Of a DNA stretch of 64,000 nucleotides, positions 42,001 to 50,724 are shown in pieces. Numbering within the stretch: the stretch's first letter is position 1; every line of letters begins with the position of its first letter. Source of the DNA: an uncultured Collinsella sp. (GTDB lineage: Bacteria > Actinomycetota > Coriobacteriia > Coriobacteriales > Coriobacteriaceae); assembly GCA_902470765.1 (NCBI GenBank), contig CABRHW010000011.1, positions 1-64,000 of the forward strand. The letters run 5' to 3'. The position numbers were made by a program, and so were the translations under genes. The notes below the pieces were generated by a model, which worked only from the letters and a program-made list of their open reading frames with translations, was not told the DNA's origin and did no database searches.

Positions 42001-43001
42001 CACCGGGCATCGCCCCCCGAAGCGGGGCGAACGTCGCGAAGGCAGCGCCCATCCCAGGTGGCGGCCCATGCGCCGCCCGGCTCGGTATGCACGTCGAAAT
42101 ATCCCATTTTCGGGACAGCTAGCTCGGAGAGCAGCGCTTTCACGGTACCCGCGTGAACGACGAAGACGGCGCGCCCACTCCCCTGGGCGCGCTCCGATTC
42201 GCACGCCTCCCGAAACGCCGCGACGACGCGGCGGGTGAAATCGCTCTTGCCCTCGCCATGCGGGCAGCGCGTCTCGCACCAGGAGTCTACCCAGGCGCGG
42301 TAGCGCACATCCTCTTTAAGCTCGGCGGCGCTTCGCCCCTCGAAGTCGCCGAAATCCATCTCGCGCAGACCGGGGCACGCCATAAGCTCCGCGTTCGGGA
42401 AGAGGATGCGCGCCGTCTGGTCGGTGCGGGCCATGCCGCTCGTGATAACACGGAACATGTCACGATCGCACGCGAGGTCGCGCAAAGCGCGCTCGCCCGC
42501 GCTCGACAGGGGCTCGTCGGTGCCCGCCCCGCTGTAGCGATGGTCTTCCGTGCCCGCCGTGGCACCATGGCGCACGAAGACGACTTCCAAAGGCGCGCCC
42601 GCGCCCTGCGTCCCTCGAGGCGCATCGGCAAGGTTTCCTTTGATGACCTGGGGAATCCCGCACGTCATGCGTACGACGACGTCGGCGCGCGCAGCGAGCG
42701 CGCATCCTAGGAGCCCCGCGCGCTCGCGCCATTGGGCGTCTTCCGCACGCATGGGGACGACCCCCGAGCCGACCAAGGGCAGAATCACTGCGTCGAAGCC
42801 GATCAGCCGCTCGAGCGCCTGGTCAGCGTCGAGCGCGCGTATGAGTTCCTCAGCACGGTACGCGACACGGCCGGCAAAAGCCGCGGGCACGCCGCCCTCC
42901 GCAAGCTGCGCCGCGTCGACGAAATCGTCCACCGCGAACCCGAGCTTTTCGCGCACGAAGGTCCTCTTCCCCGAATGCGCGCCACCTACCACGAGAATCA
43001 T
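42000..43001 (-). CDS. Fusion of a CobU-like P-loop domain and a histidine phosphatase (alpha-ribazole phosphatase type)
   Basis: The 333-residue protein has two parts. Residues 1-125 resemble CobU: P-loop VVGGAHSGKRTF (4-15), LVGSGVVPM (76-84) and ADVVVRMTCGIPQVIKG (106-122). However, the middle is shortened and the RHR block with the catalytic His of real CobU (present in the neighbouring cobU) is missing. Residues 138-333 are a phosphoglycerate-mutase-like phosphatase with VFVRHGATAG (R144, H145), SGMARTDQTARIL and FVVHAGTVKALL. This half fits CobC, which removes the 5' phosphate of alpha-ribazole phosphate or cobalamin phosphate. The gene lies between cobS and cbiB with overlapping ends. 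The N-domain may be a vestigial or regulatory kinase fold. Confidence 0.82.
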   Translation of the reverse strand: MILVVGGAHSGKRTFVREKLGFAVDDFVDAAQLAEGGVPAAFAGRVAYRAEELIRALDADQALERLIGFDAVILPLVGSGVVPMRAEDAQWRERAGLLGCALAARADVVVRMTCGIPQVIKGNLADAPRGTQGAGAPLEVVFVRHGATAGTEDHRYSGAGTDEPLSSAGERALRDLACDRDMFRVITSGMARTDQTARILFPNAELMACPGLREMDFGDFEGRSAAELKEDVRYRAWVDSWCETRCPHGEGKSDFTRRVVAAFREACESERAQGSGRAVFVVHAGTVKALLSELAVPKMGYFDVHTEPGGAWAATWDGRCLRDVRPASGGDAR

Positions 43002-43765
43002 AGGAGCATGCCCCCCGCCACCAGCATGGCAAGCATCGCGAGCTCGGCCCATTGCAGAAACCATCCGGCCAAATCACCCGTCACCCCGCCGAAGCGGGAC
43101 AGGGCAACATGGCGGTACCACGCGAGCGCCAAAAGCCCCGCCACCGCCATAAGGGCGCCGACGGCCCGAGCGCACGCGACCATCCCTGCAGCCGAAGCCG
43201 CAGCGAAAGCGCAAAGCGGCACGACGATCGCCGCGCGCTTCTTCGCAGGCGAGAGCCCCGCGGCCATGCCGTCCGCCCGCGCGGCAGGCCAGCATTCTAC
43301 GGCGAGCCCCGAAAGCGCGCGGGAGAACACGAGCGAGCACAGAAGCGCGAGGAACGCCCCCGCCGTAAGCGGCAGCGCGGTGAACAGGGAAAACTGCAGA
43401 ATAAGGTACACAACAACACCGATGACCCCGAAGGCGCCCGCCCGCGGGTCGTGCATGATCTCGAGCTTTCGCTCGCGCGGGGCCCAACTTGCAAGCGCAT
43501 CGGAGGTGTCGCAGAGCCCGTCTAGGTGGATGCCCCCCGTCACCGCCACAGGCAACACCACGAACACGGCCGCGACGATGGTCGCGGGCACGCCGAGCAG
43601 GTTCGCCACGTGCCCCCACGCCGTCATGAGGAAGCCTTCCGCAACGCCCACCAGGGGAAACGCGGCAAGCGCATGGGTTGATCCGAAATCGGTCCAAGCC
43701 GATTTCGGGACGGGGATGCGCGAGAACGTTCCGAACGCCGCGCCGATTGCCTCTGCTATCTTCAC
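42998..43765 (-). CDS. cobS: Adenosylcobinamide-GDP ribazoletransferase
   Basis: The 255-residue membrane enzyme performs the last joining step, attaching alpha-ribazole to adenosylcobinamide-GDP. It has FGTFSRIPVP near the start and then TGGIHLDGLCDTSDALAS (about 72), the acidic catalytic loop. KLEIMHDPRAGAFGVIGVVV (about 97-116) follows, and several hydrophobic helices run to the end. The GTG at 43765 overlaps the cobU stop (GTGA). The frame remains open further upstream, but that part lies within cobU. Confidence 0.93.
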   Translation of the reverse strand: MKIAEAIGAAFGTFSRIPVPKSAWTDFGSTHALAAFPLVGVAEGFLMTAWGHVANLLGVPATIVAAVFVVLPVAVTGGIHLDGLCDTSDALASWAPRERKLEIMHDPRAGAFGVIGVVVYLILQFSLFTALPLTAGAFLALLCSLVFSRALSGLAVECWPAARADGMAAGLSPAKKRAAIVVPLCAFAAASAAGMVACARAVGALMAVAGLLALAWYRHVALSRFGGVTGDLAGWFLQWAELAMLAMLVAGGMLL

Positions 43766-44310
43766 CTTGTAGGTCCTTCGCCTTTCATCCACACGGGAAT
43801 CCCGCATACCACTTCGACTGCGCGGTCGGCCAGCGCCGCCACGCCCGCGTTCACGCGCGCGAGCGCGCGCCTCCATGCCTCGGTCCCCTCATCGTAGCGC
43901 ATCCCCTCGGCGAACACGTCGACGGAGACCACCACCGTATACGCAGCGGCCTGAGCGAGCCGTTCGATGTCTCCGAGCACCTCGTGCGCCGCGGCGTCGG
44001 GGTCACGTGGGGACAAGCCGCCTTCCGCGAAGAGCTCGTTCGCAACCAGGTTGCCCACGTCCTCCAAAAGAAGCGTGCAGCCGCGCGGAAGCCCGGACAC
44101 TGCGGCGCCCACGTCACGCGTGCGTTCGAGGGTGGAAAACCCCTTGCCCTCGCGCAGCGCCCGATGGCGCGCGATGCGGCGGGCGCCCTCTTCCCCGAAG
44201 GGCTCCATCGTTGCCAGGTACACGCGGGGGCCGTCGTGCCCGAGGCACAGGGACTCGGCGTAGGCGCTCTTGCCGCTCGCGGCGGCGCCGATAACGAACG
44301 TCACCGTCAT
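43762..44310 (-). CDS. cobU: Adenosylcobinamide kinase / adenosylcobinamide-phosphate guanylyltransferase
   Basis: The 182-residue bifunctional enzyme phosphorylates adenosylcobinamide and adds GMP. It has VTFVIGAAASGKSAYAESLC (P-loop, 3-22), RIARHRALR (about 44, guanylylated His), LLLEDVGNLVANELF (about 80) and VEVVCGIPVWMKG (about 165). Length is normal. The ATG overlaps the cobT stop (ATGA). It is the complete counterpart of the shortened CobU-like domain two genes downstream, which argues that the latter does something else. Confidence 0.93.
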   Translation of the reverse strand: MTVTFVIGAAASGKSAYAESLCLGHDGPRVYLATMEPFGEEGARRIARHRALREGKGFSTLERTRDVGAAVSGLPRGCTLLLEDVGNLVANELFAEGGLSPRDPDAAAHEVLGDIERLAQAAAYTVVVSVDVFAEGMRYDEGTEAWRRALARVNAGVAALADRAVEVVCGIPVWMKGEGPTR

Positions 44311-45449
44311 TTCCCAGCCTCGAAATGCTCGTAAGCAGTCATGCCAGTCGCCGTGAACGTCTTCCCATCCCGGTACACACGCAGCGCCGAATCAAGAAGG
44401 GGCAGATACGCCATGGCGCCCGCGCCCTCGCCCAAGTGCATGCCTGCGTCGAGGGGTGCCTTTATGCCGAGCTCGCGAAGGAGCTCCTGGCTTGCGGGTT
44501 CGCTTGATGCGTGGGTGCCCACGAGGTAGCCCAAGGCGTTGGGGCACAGGCGCGCCGCGCACAGGGCAGCCGTGCAGGATATGACCCCGTCGAGGAGCGC
44601 CGGCGCCTTCGAGGCCGCGGCCCCCAGGTAGAAGCCGCACATCGCCGCGATGTCGAAGCCGCCCACCTTCGAGAGCACGTCGATCGGGTCGGCGGGATCG
44701 GGCGAGTTCGCGTCGATAGCGCGCTCGACCACGTCGCGCTTGCGCGCGAGCGAGGCGTCCGAGAGCCCCGCGCCGCGCCCGACGAGGCTCCGCGCGTCCG
44801 CCCGGATGAGCACTGCGGCCACCGCCGCCGAGGTGGTCGTGTTGCCGATGCCCATCTCGCCCGCAGCGAGAAGGCGCACGCCGGCGCGGGCAAGCCCGCA
44901 CGCGACGGCGATTCCGACCTCGATCGCGCGCACGGCCCCATCGCGAGACATGGCGGAGCCGTGCGCGATGTTGCCGCTCCCCCGCCGCACGTTCGCGCGC
45001 ACCATGCGCGCGTCTTCTATGCCCCGGGCCATACCCACGTCGACAGGCACGACCTCGGCACCCGCGAACGCCGCCATGCGGCAGGCGCTCGTGGCCCCCT
45101 CGCACATGTTGCGCGCGACGGCTCGCGTCACGTCTTGCCCGCTTTGCGACACGCCTTCGGCAACGACCCCGTTGTCGGAGAAGAATACCGCGAGCGCACG
45201 GGGAAACTCGGCCACCTCGGCGCTCCCCTGAGCCGCGGCGATACACGCGACGGCGTCTTCAAAGTCGCCCAATCCCCCCAAGGGGTGCGCGATGGAGTCC
45301 CACGCGGCGTACGCGGCGGCGCGGGCACACTCGTCTGCGGGCGCGATCCGGGAGAGCGCGGCTTCGAGCACGGCGCCCGGCGCCGACGAGAACGCGCGCT
45401 CGACTTCCTCGCGGATGAAGGCAAGCGCGGTTTCGGTTGCTTCAGCCAT
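44307..45449 (-). CDS. cobT: Nicotinate-nucleotide-dimethylbenzimidazole phosphoribosyltransferase
   Basis: The 380-residue enzyme activates the lower ligand base to its alpha-riboside phosphate. Key blocks are LGGLGDFEDAVACIAAAQ (about 58), FFSDNGVVAEGVSQSG (about 89), VPVDVGMARG (about 132), LLAAGEMGIGNTTTSAAVAA (about 193-212) and DAGMHLGEGAGAMAYLPLLD (about 341-360), where the last acidic residue is the usual catalytic base region. The ATG at 45449 overlaps the cbiA end by 8 bases. No genes for making dimethylbenzimidazole are in the window, so the lower ligand source is open. Confidence 0.93.
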   Translation of the reverse strand: MAEATETALAFIREEVERAFSSAPGAVLEAALSRIAPADECARAAAYAAWDSIAHPLGGLGDFEDAVACIAAAQGSAEVAEFPRALAVFFSDNGVVAEGVSQSGQDVTRAVARNMCEGATSACRMAAFAGAEVVPVDVGMARGIEDARMVRANVRRGSGNIAHGSAMSRDGAVRAIEVGIAVACGLARAGVRLLAAGEMGIGNTTTSAAVAAVLIRADARSLVGRGAGLSDASLARKRDVVERAIDANSPDPADPIDVLSKVGGFDIAAMCGFYLGAAASKAPALLDGVISCTAALCAARLCPNALGYLVGTHASSEPASQELLRELGIKAPLDAGMHLGEGAGAMAYLPLLDSALRVYRDGKTFTATGMTAYEHFEAGK

Positions 45450-46824
45450 GCCGTCTCCTCTCTGCGAACGACGCTGCGGCAGACGCGAACGCGCGCGCAA
45501 CGTCGGGGTTCGCAGGATAGTACACATGCGGGAAGCCCGCAACCAGGGACGGGGTAGTCGTCATGCACGGCCAGCCTTTGTCGCGCCGGGGCTTTTGCGC
45601 CCAAAAGTCGCCGCCCGGGCAGGTGGACTGCCAGTAGTGGAACTCGTGCGCGCGGATGCGTGTGCCGCGCGGCCCGTAGAGCCCGTCGCGTTGGGAAGTG
45701 AGCTCCACGTACCCGAAATGGGACAGCCTTCCCCCGTTCTCGCTTGCGCCCTCAAGGGCGCCCACAACAGGCCAGCGCCGCCCCTCGCTATCGGAGATTT
45801 CGCGCTGCAGGTACAGAAACCCACCGCATTCGGCAACCGTCGGCATGCCGGATTCCACCGCACGCCGCACCGCCTCGCGCATCGGCGCGTTCTCGGAGAG
45901 CTGCCGCACATGGAGCTCCGGGTAGCCGCCTCCCAGATAGAGAGCGCTTGTCCCCCGCGGCAACTCGCTATCACACAGGGGGCTGAAAAAGGCCAGCTCG
46001 CAACCCAGGTCCTCGAGCGCGCGCAGGTTCTCCTCGTAGTAGAACGAGAACGCCTCGTCACGCGCAACGGCGACGATGGGCCGCGCTCCCGCGATCGGCT
46101 CCAACCGGTAAGGTTCCTCGCAGATATCGGGTGCCGTCGCCGCTATTTCGAGCAAGCGGTCGACGTCGACGCTCTTTTCCACCAGCTCGGCCATCTTGTC
46201 AATGCGCGCGGAGAGCTGCTCGACCTCGTCGGCGGTCACAAGCCCCAGATGCCGGCTTTCGAGCGAGAACGCCTCGTCGGCGGGAATATTACCCAAAACC
46301 GCGACGCCCGTGTGCTTCTCGATCGCAGGCGCCGCGTAGGCGCAGGCAGCGGCGCTCGTCTTGTTCAGCACGACGCCGCGCACGTTCGCACAAGGCAGGA
46401 ACTCGGCGATGCCGCGAATTACGGCGGCGAGCGATAAAGACGCCCCGCGCCCGTTCACCACTAAAACGACCGGCGTTTCCGTGTCGCGCGCAACCTGGTA
46501 GCTGCTCGCGTCGGCCACGCCGGGCGCCATGCCGTCGTAGAAGCCCATGACCCCCTCGAGCACCGCGGCATCCGCGCCCGCGGCGCCGCGTGCGAGCAGG
46601 GCGCGCAGCGTCGGGGCGTCGGTGAAGAAGCCGTCTAAGTTGCCCGAGCGCGCGCCCACGACGCGACGATGAAAGAGCGGATCAATGTAGTCGGGGCCGC
46701 ATTTGAAGGCCGCGCATGCAAGGCCGCGGCGCGCGAGCGCGCGCAGGAGCGCGCACGTAACGACCGTCTTGCCGCTCCCGCTCGAGGGCGCAGCGACCAT
46801 GAAGCGCGGGATGGTCGTGCTCAC
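45442..46824 (-). CDS. cbiA: Cobyrinate a,c-diamide synthase
   Basis: The 460-residue enzyme amidates the a and c side chains of cobyrinate using glutamine. The N-terminal dethiobiotin-synthetase-like domain has MVAAPSSGSGKTVVTCALLR (9-28), FKCGPDYIDPLFHR (about 41) and LEGVMGFYDGM (about 89). The C-terminal class I glutaminase has LGGGYPELH (about 300), VAECGGFLYLQREI (nucleophile Cys about 332) and HEFHYW (about 400). The GTG at 46824 overlaps the cbiET stop (GTGA); an ATG at codon 9 would remove part of the first strand. CbiA lies upstream of cobT rather than of cbiP. Confidence 0.93.
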   Translation of the reverse strand: MSTTIPRFMVAAPSSGSGKTVVTCALLRALARRGLACAAFKCGPDYIDPLFHRRVVGARSGNLDGFFTDAPTLRALLARGAAGADAAVLEGVMGFYDGMAPGVADASSYQVARDTETPVVLVVNGRGASLSLAAVIRGIAEFLPCANVRGVVLNKTSAAACAYAAPAIEKHTGVAVLGNIPADEAFSLESRHLGLVTADEVEQLSARIDKMAELVEKSVDVDRLLEIAATAPDICEEPYRLEPIAGARPIVAVARDEAFSFYYEENLRALEDLGCELAFFSPLCDSELPRGTSALYLGGGYPELHVRQLSENAPMREAVRRAVESGMPTVAECGGFLYLQREISDSEGRRWPVVGALEGASENGGRLSHFGYVELTSQRDGLYGPRGTRIRAHEFHYWQSTCPGGDFWAQKPRRDKGWPCMTTTPSLVAGFPHVYYPANPDVARAFASAAASFAERRRHG

Positions 46825-48170
46825 CGGGCGCCGCCTTCCCCACCTGCACCACGCGCGCTGACGAGGAACACGGGGTTTTGCGCCTTCATAAGATGGTGCG
46901 AGCCTACAGCCTCGGCGCGGGCGGCCGACACCTGGCAAGCCTCGAACCCCTTAAAGCGCGAACTCGAGAGGAGCGCGCACGCCTCGGTGAGCGTCTCAAC
47001 GGTGACGCATGGCACGCACAGGCGAACCTGCGAGTTCTTCTCGAGCGCCACCTCCACGATGGAGGGAAGCTCGCCCGCGCTCCCGCCGACGAACACGGCG
47101 TCGGGGACGGGCAGTATCGCGAGCGCTTCGGGGGCGACACCGGGGACCGCATGCACGTTGCCGCACCCGAATGCATCCGCGTTCTCTCGGATGAGCCGCA
47201 CGCCGGCCGCGTTGCGCTCGACCGCCCATACCGACCCCGCTCGCGCGACGAGCGCCGCCTCGATCGACACGCTCCCCGTGCCGGCGCCGACGTCCCACAC
47301 GGTGTCGGTCGCGGTAAGGCGCAGCTTCGCGAGCGCGACGGCGCGCACCTCCTGCTTGGTCATGGGAACGTCGCCGCGGATGAAGAGCTCGTCGGGAATG
47401 CCCGAGGAAGCGTACGGCCAGCGGGAGCTCGCGGCGCGGGATGCGCCCGCAGAGTCCGCCGCGGAAGAAGCCGCCGCGGGCGCAGACACGCCGGCCGGCA
47501 CCTCGGAGGCTGCGCTAGAGCCCGCAGGCGACCCGGCGCCGCCTGCGAAATCGATAAGCATCACGTTCAAGTCGTCGAACGTCTGACCTGTGATTTCACT
47601 TGCGGTCGCGCAGGTGATGCGCTCGTCGGGGTACGACAGGCGCTCGGCCACCGTCACGCACGCGTCCCCGAAGCCCGCCTGCACAAGCTCGCCCGAAAGC
47701 CGCGAGGGGTCTTCCCCGCCCGACGTGACGAGGAAGAGCTCACCTGCGCGCTCGGCCTCGGCCACGATGTCGCACGCCACGCCGTGAGCGCTCGCGAAGC
47801 GCCAATCCTGCCATGGACGCGCGAGGCGCGCGGCGAGATACGACGCTGAGCTTATGCCGGGAATGACGCGCACGTCCACCTGCGCGTCGCCGGAGAGCGC
47901 CTCCACCAGGCGGCGCGCGCCGCTGAACAGCCCCACATCGCCCGTCATCACGACCACGGCGCGCTGCCACGACGCCGCATCGGTGAGCGCGGCGACGATG
48001 TCCGCCGTCTTCACGAGCTCGCATCTCACCACGTCGGGCGGCACGTCGATGCCGGCAAGCGCGCGATGAGCGCCGATGACCACGTCGGCGATGTCGATCG
48101 CGTCGAGCGCCGCGCGCGAGAGCAAGTCGGGGTTTCCGGGCCCCGCCCCGATGATCGTTACCTTTCGCAT
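46821..48170 (-). CDS. cbiET: Fused precorrin-6B C5,15-methyltransferase and C12-decarboxylase (CbiE-CbiT)
   Basis: The 449-residue protein combines two pathway steps. Residues 1-200 are a tetrapyrrole methylase (CbiE), with VTIIGAGPGNPDLLSRAAL (4-22), VVMTGDVGLFSGAR (about 72) and VIPGISSASYLAARL (about 100). An Ala/Ser/Gly-rich linker of about 45 residues follows. CbiT then starts around GIPDELFIRGDVPMTKQEVR (about 251-270), with VWDVGAGTGSVSIEAAL (about 285) for SAM and FVGGSAGELPSIVEVAL (about 345). It matches CobL of the aerobic pathway in layout. The ATG at 48170 overlaps cbiH by 13 bases. The low-complexity linker is unusual in length. Confidence 0.93.
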   Translation of the reverse strand: MRKVTIIGAGPGNPDLLSRAALDAIDIADVVIGAHRALAGIDVPPDVVRCELVKTADIVAALTDAASWQRAVVVMTGDVGLFSGARRLVEALSGDAQVDVRVIPGISSASYLAARLARPWQDWRFASAHGVACDIVAEAERAGELFLVTSGGEDPSRLSGELVQAGFGDACVTVAERLSYPDERITCATASEITGQTFDDLNVMLIDFAGGAGSPAGSSAASEVPAGVSAPAAASSAADSAGASRAASSRWPYASSGIPDELFIRGDVPMTKQEVRAVALAKLRLTATDTVWDVGAGTGSVSIEAALVARAGSVWAVERNAAGVRLIRENADAFGCGNVHAVPGVAPEALAILPVPDAVFVGGSAGELPSIVEVALEKNSQVRLCVPCVTVETLTEACALLSSSRFKGFEACQVSAARAEAVGSHHLMKAQNPVFLVSARGAGGEGGAR

Positions 48171-48901
48171 GGAATCTCCCGATACCCGCGCGGCGTGACC
48201 ATACGGCCGCCTACGAGCTTCGTGTCCGCGTTGCCGACGAACACGGTGGTGAACATGTCGGCGTCGATCTCCCCCAGCTCGGAGAGCCTGCACATGCCCG
48301 ACTGCTGCCCCTCGCGCCCGATGTTGCGTACCCAGCCGCAGAGCGTGTCGGGGGCCTTCCATTCGAGCATAATCTTCGCCGCGCGTGAGAGCCTGTCGGC
48401 GCGCTTTCTGCTGCGCGGGTTGTACAAACAGATGCAGAAGTCGGCGCTCGCCACGGCGGCGAGCCTGCGCTCGATGACCTCCCATGGCGTGAGCAGGTCG
48501 GAGAGCGACACGACCGCGAAGTCGTGGGCAAGCGGGGCGCCGAGCACCGCCGACCCGCTCTGAGCCGCGGTGGCCCCGGCGATAACTTCCACGTCTACAT
48601 CGGGGTAGTCCTCCGCAAGCTCCAGCACGGGGCTCGCCATGCCGTACACGCCCGCGTCGCCGCTGCACACGAGCGCCACGGCTTCTCCACTCTGCGCGCG
48701 CGAAAGCGCAAGGCGGCACCGTTCGACCTCGTGCATCATCGGCGTCGCGAGATGCGCCGCGTCGGGCACGGCGGCGAGCGCGAGCTCCACGTATTTCGTG
48801 TAACCCACAACGACGTCGGACGCCTCGAGCGCACGCCGAGCCGCAATCGTCATGCCGTCGGGGCCGCCCGGGCCGATTCCCACCACGAAGAGCTTTCCCA
48901 T
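48158..48901 (-). CDS. cbiH: Cobalt-precorrin-3B C17-methyltransferase
   Basis: The 247-residue tetrapyrrole methylase also drives ring contraction in the anaerobic route. It begins MGKLFVVGIGPGGPDGMTIA, with VVVGYTKYVELA (about 30), ALVCSGDAGVYGMASPVLEL (about 75-94), VIAGATAAQSGSAVLGAPL (about 105) and CICLYNPRSRKRAD (about 155), all typical of CbiH/CobJ. The ATG at 48901 shares one base with the cbiG stop (TGATG). A GTG three bases earlier would give a four-base overlap and cannot be excluded. Confidence 0.94.
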   Translation of the reverse strand: MGKLFVVGIGPGGPDGMTIAARRALEASDVVVGYTKYVELALAAVPDAAHLATPMMHEVERCRLALSRAQSGEAVALVCSGDAGVYGMASPVLELAEDYPDVDVEVIAGATAAQSGSAVLGAPLAHDFAVVSLSDLLTPWEVIERRLAAVASADFCICLYNPRSRKRADRLSRAAKIMLEWKAPDTLCGWVRNIGREGQQSGMCRLSELGEIDADMFTTVFVGNADTKLVGGRMVTPRGYREIPCER

Positions 48902-50034
48902 CACCGCTCCTTAAACGAAAGTTTAATAGTTACCTTGGAAAACGCGACGGTCACGCCGCCGTGAGCGAGCTTCGGGAAGATAAGTTTGCCCCCCTCCGCG
49001 AGCGCTGCCCGCTCGCACACGTTGTCGACCCCCACCGTCGCGCGCACGAAATCAGATGGCGAAACGCTGCCTTCGACCTGCGACAACTCCTCTGCGGAAT
49101 ACGTCGCAAGCGGGATATTGCGCGCGCGGCAGAAGGCGAGCAGACCCTCCTCGTGCGCCTTCACGTCGATCGTCGCCGCCTCGCGCACGGCCAAAGGCGA
49201 GATGCCCGCCTGCCCGCACGCGAGAAGAAACGCCTCCTCGATCGCTTCGGCGCACGCACCGCGACGGCATCCTATGCCCGCAACGATGCAGGGCACGACA
49301 AGGCGAAGCGGCTCGGGCGCAGGCGCCTGCGCCCGCACGCCCGCCGGCTTCCCCGTCTCACCGGCGGGCACGACCTCGCCCGTTGTCTCCGCCGCACAAA
49401 CGGACGCACCTGCATTCGCGCCAGCGAACGGCGACACGACGATATCGGCCCGAGCGCGGTCGGACGCAATGTCAACCCCCTCAGGCGGCTGTCCCGAAAT
49501 CGGCATGTCGGAATAGAGCGCCACGCGCCCGCCCGAAAGCAGCCGCGCCGACACTCGCTTGATGGCCTCGGGATTCGAAACGGCGAGCCCCGCACAGCGC
49601 GCCCACGTATCCACCGCCCACACGCCGCGGACGTCGGTCGCCGTGGTAATGACGGGGATGGCCCCTGCCGCGCGTGCCACAGTTTGCGCAAGCTCGTTCG
49701 CACCGCCCAAATGCCCCGACAAAAGCGGGACGGCAAAGCGCCCCGCCTCGTCGATCGCCACAACCGCGGGATCGTTTGCCTTCGAGGCGACATGCGGCGC
49801 GATCGCCCGCACGGCGATGCCCGCCGCGCCCACGAACAGAAGCGCGTCCGACGCTTCCCACGCGAGCGCCGTCCATGCGCGCAGGTCGGCCTTCCCCTCG
49901 CCGAACCCGCGCGAAACGGAAACGTCCCAGCCAGGGTCGTCTTCACCTGTCTGCGCGCAATCGGAAAGCGCGTGTGCGGTGCGCACCGCCAACGCATACC
50001 CCCTCTCAGTGAACGCTATGCAGGAAACCCTCAT
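48901..50034 (-). CDS. cbiG: Cobalt-precorrin-5A hydrolase
   Basis: The 377-residue protein opens the delta-lactone and releases acetaldehyde. The N-terminal domain has LLFVGAAGIAVRAIAPHVAS (about 65-84), VVAIDEAGRFAVPLLSGHLG (about 91-110) and GANELAQTVARAAGAIPVIT (about 111-130). An insert rich in Ala, Gly and Pro (about 205-245) separates it from the CobE-like C-domain, VAGIGCRRGACAEAIEEAF (about 252) and FVRATVGVDNVCERAAL (about 325). It starts directly on the cbiL stop (TAGATG). Confidence 0.93.
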   Translation of the reverse strand: MRVSCIAFTERGYALAVRTAHALSDCAQTGEDDPGWDVSVSRGFGEGKADLRAWTALAWEASDALLFVGAAGIAVRAIAPHVASKANDPAVVAIDEAGRFAVPLLSGHLGGANELAQTVARAAGAIPVITTATDVRGVWAVDTWARCAGLAVSNPEAIKRVSARLLSGGRVALYSDMPISGQPPEGVDIASDRARADIVVSPFAGANAGASVCAAETTGEVVPAGETGKPAGVRAQAPAPEPLRLVVPCIVAGIGCRRGACAEAIEEAFLLACGQAGISPLAVREAATIDVKAHEEGLLAFCRARNIPLATYSAEELSQVEGSVSPSDFVRATVGVDNVCERAALAEGGKLIFPKLAHGGVTVAFSKVTIKLSFKER

Positions 50035-50724
50035 CTAGCGCACCACCATCGTCGAGAAGTAGCTGCCCCGATCGGGCACATCGTCAAGCGAGCGGTACAC
50101 GCGCTCGCCCGGAAGCCCACAGTCCTCTACAAGCTCGGCACCGTCGAAGGCGCCCTCCTCGCGAAGGATGCATTTCGTGTCCGCAAGCGAGCGGCGCGCC
50201 TTCATGACCACCTTCGTCCCCGGCCAGCCGATTGCACGGCGCACGTCGTCGTAGCCGCCGGGCACGATGTGCAGAGGCGACGACATCTCGGGCGTGAGGT
50301 CGCGCTCGAGCGCCGCGGCGACCGCGCAGAAGCTCGGCACGCCGGGAATGGCGCGCGCCTCGAACCCGCGGGCGCGCACGTCGGGCGCTATGCGCTGGAA
50401 GGTAGCGTAGATGCTCGGGTCCCCCAGGTTCAGCAGCGCGACGTCGCGGACCGCATCCAGGTGCGCGACAAGCTCGCGAACAAGCGAGGCATGCTCGGCC
50501 GCGCGGCGCTCGGCGTCGCGCGTCATCGAGAATCGCACGGGGATCACCGTCTTGCCTGTAAGGTCGACGGCGCCGCGCACGATGTCGAGCGCGACCATGA
50601 CCCCGTCCGCCGTCTGCGGTGCGGCGATGACCGGACACGATTCGATTGTGCGGACGGCCTTGATCGTGAGTAGCTCGGGGTCGCCAGGCCCCGTGCCCAC
50701 CCCATACAGCACGCCTTTACTCAT
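50035..50724 (-). CDS. cbiL: Cobalt-factor II (precorrin-2) C20-methyltransferase
   Basis: The 229-residue tetrapyrrole methylase adds the C20 methyl. It starts MSKGVLYGVGTGPGDPELLT, the family hallmark, and has VALLNLGDPSIYATF (about 95), RAIPGVPSFCAVAAALERDL (about 121-140) and KVVMKARRSLADTK (about 170). The ATG at 50724 overlaps the cbiD end by 8 bases. The open frame beyond it lies in cbiD and is not used. Together with cbiF, cbiH and cbiET it completes the set of methylases after sirohydrochlorin. Confidence 0.93.
   Translation of the reverse strand: MSKGVLYGVGTGPGDPELLTIKAVRTIESCPVIAAPQTADGVMVALDIVRGAVDLTGKTVIPVRFSMTRDAERRAAEHASLVRELVAHLDAVRDVALLNLGDPSIYATFQRIAPDVRARGFEARAIPGVPSFCAVAAALERDLTPEMSSPLHIVPGGYDDVRRAIGWPGTKVVMKARRSLADTKCILREEGAFDGAELVEDCGLPGERVYRSLDDVPDRGSYFSTMVVR

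Noticed and set aside
48961..50673. A 570-codon plus-strand frame across cbiG and cbiL
   Set aside because: Arg/His-rich low-complexity translation typical of the complement of GC-rich coding DNA; the minus-strand genes are certain.
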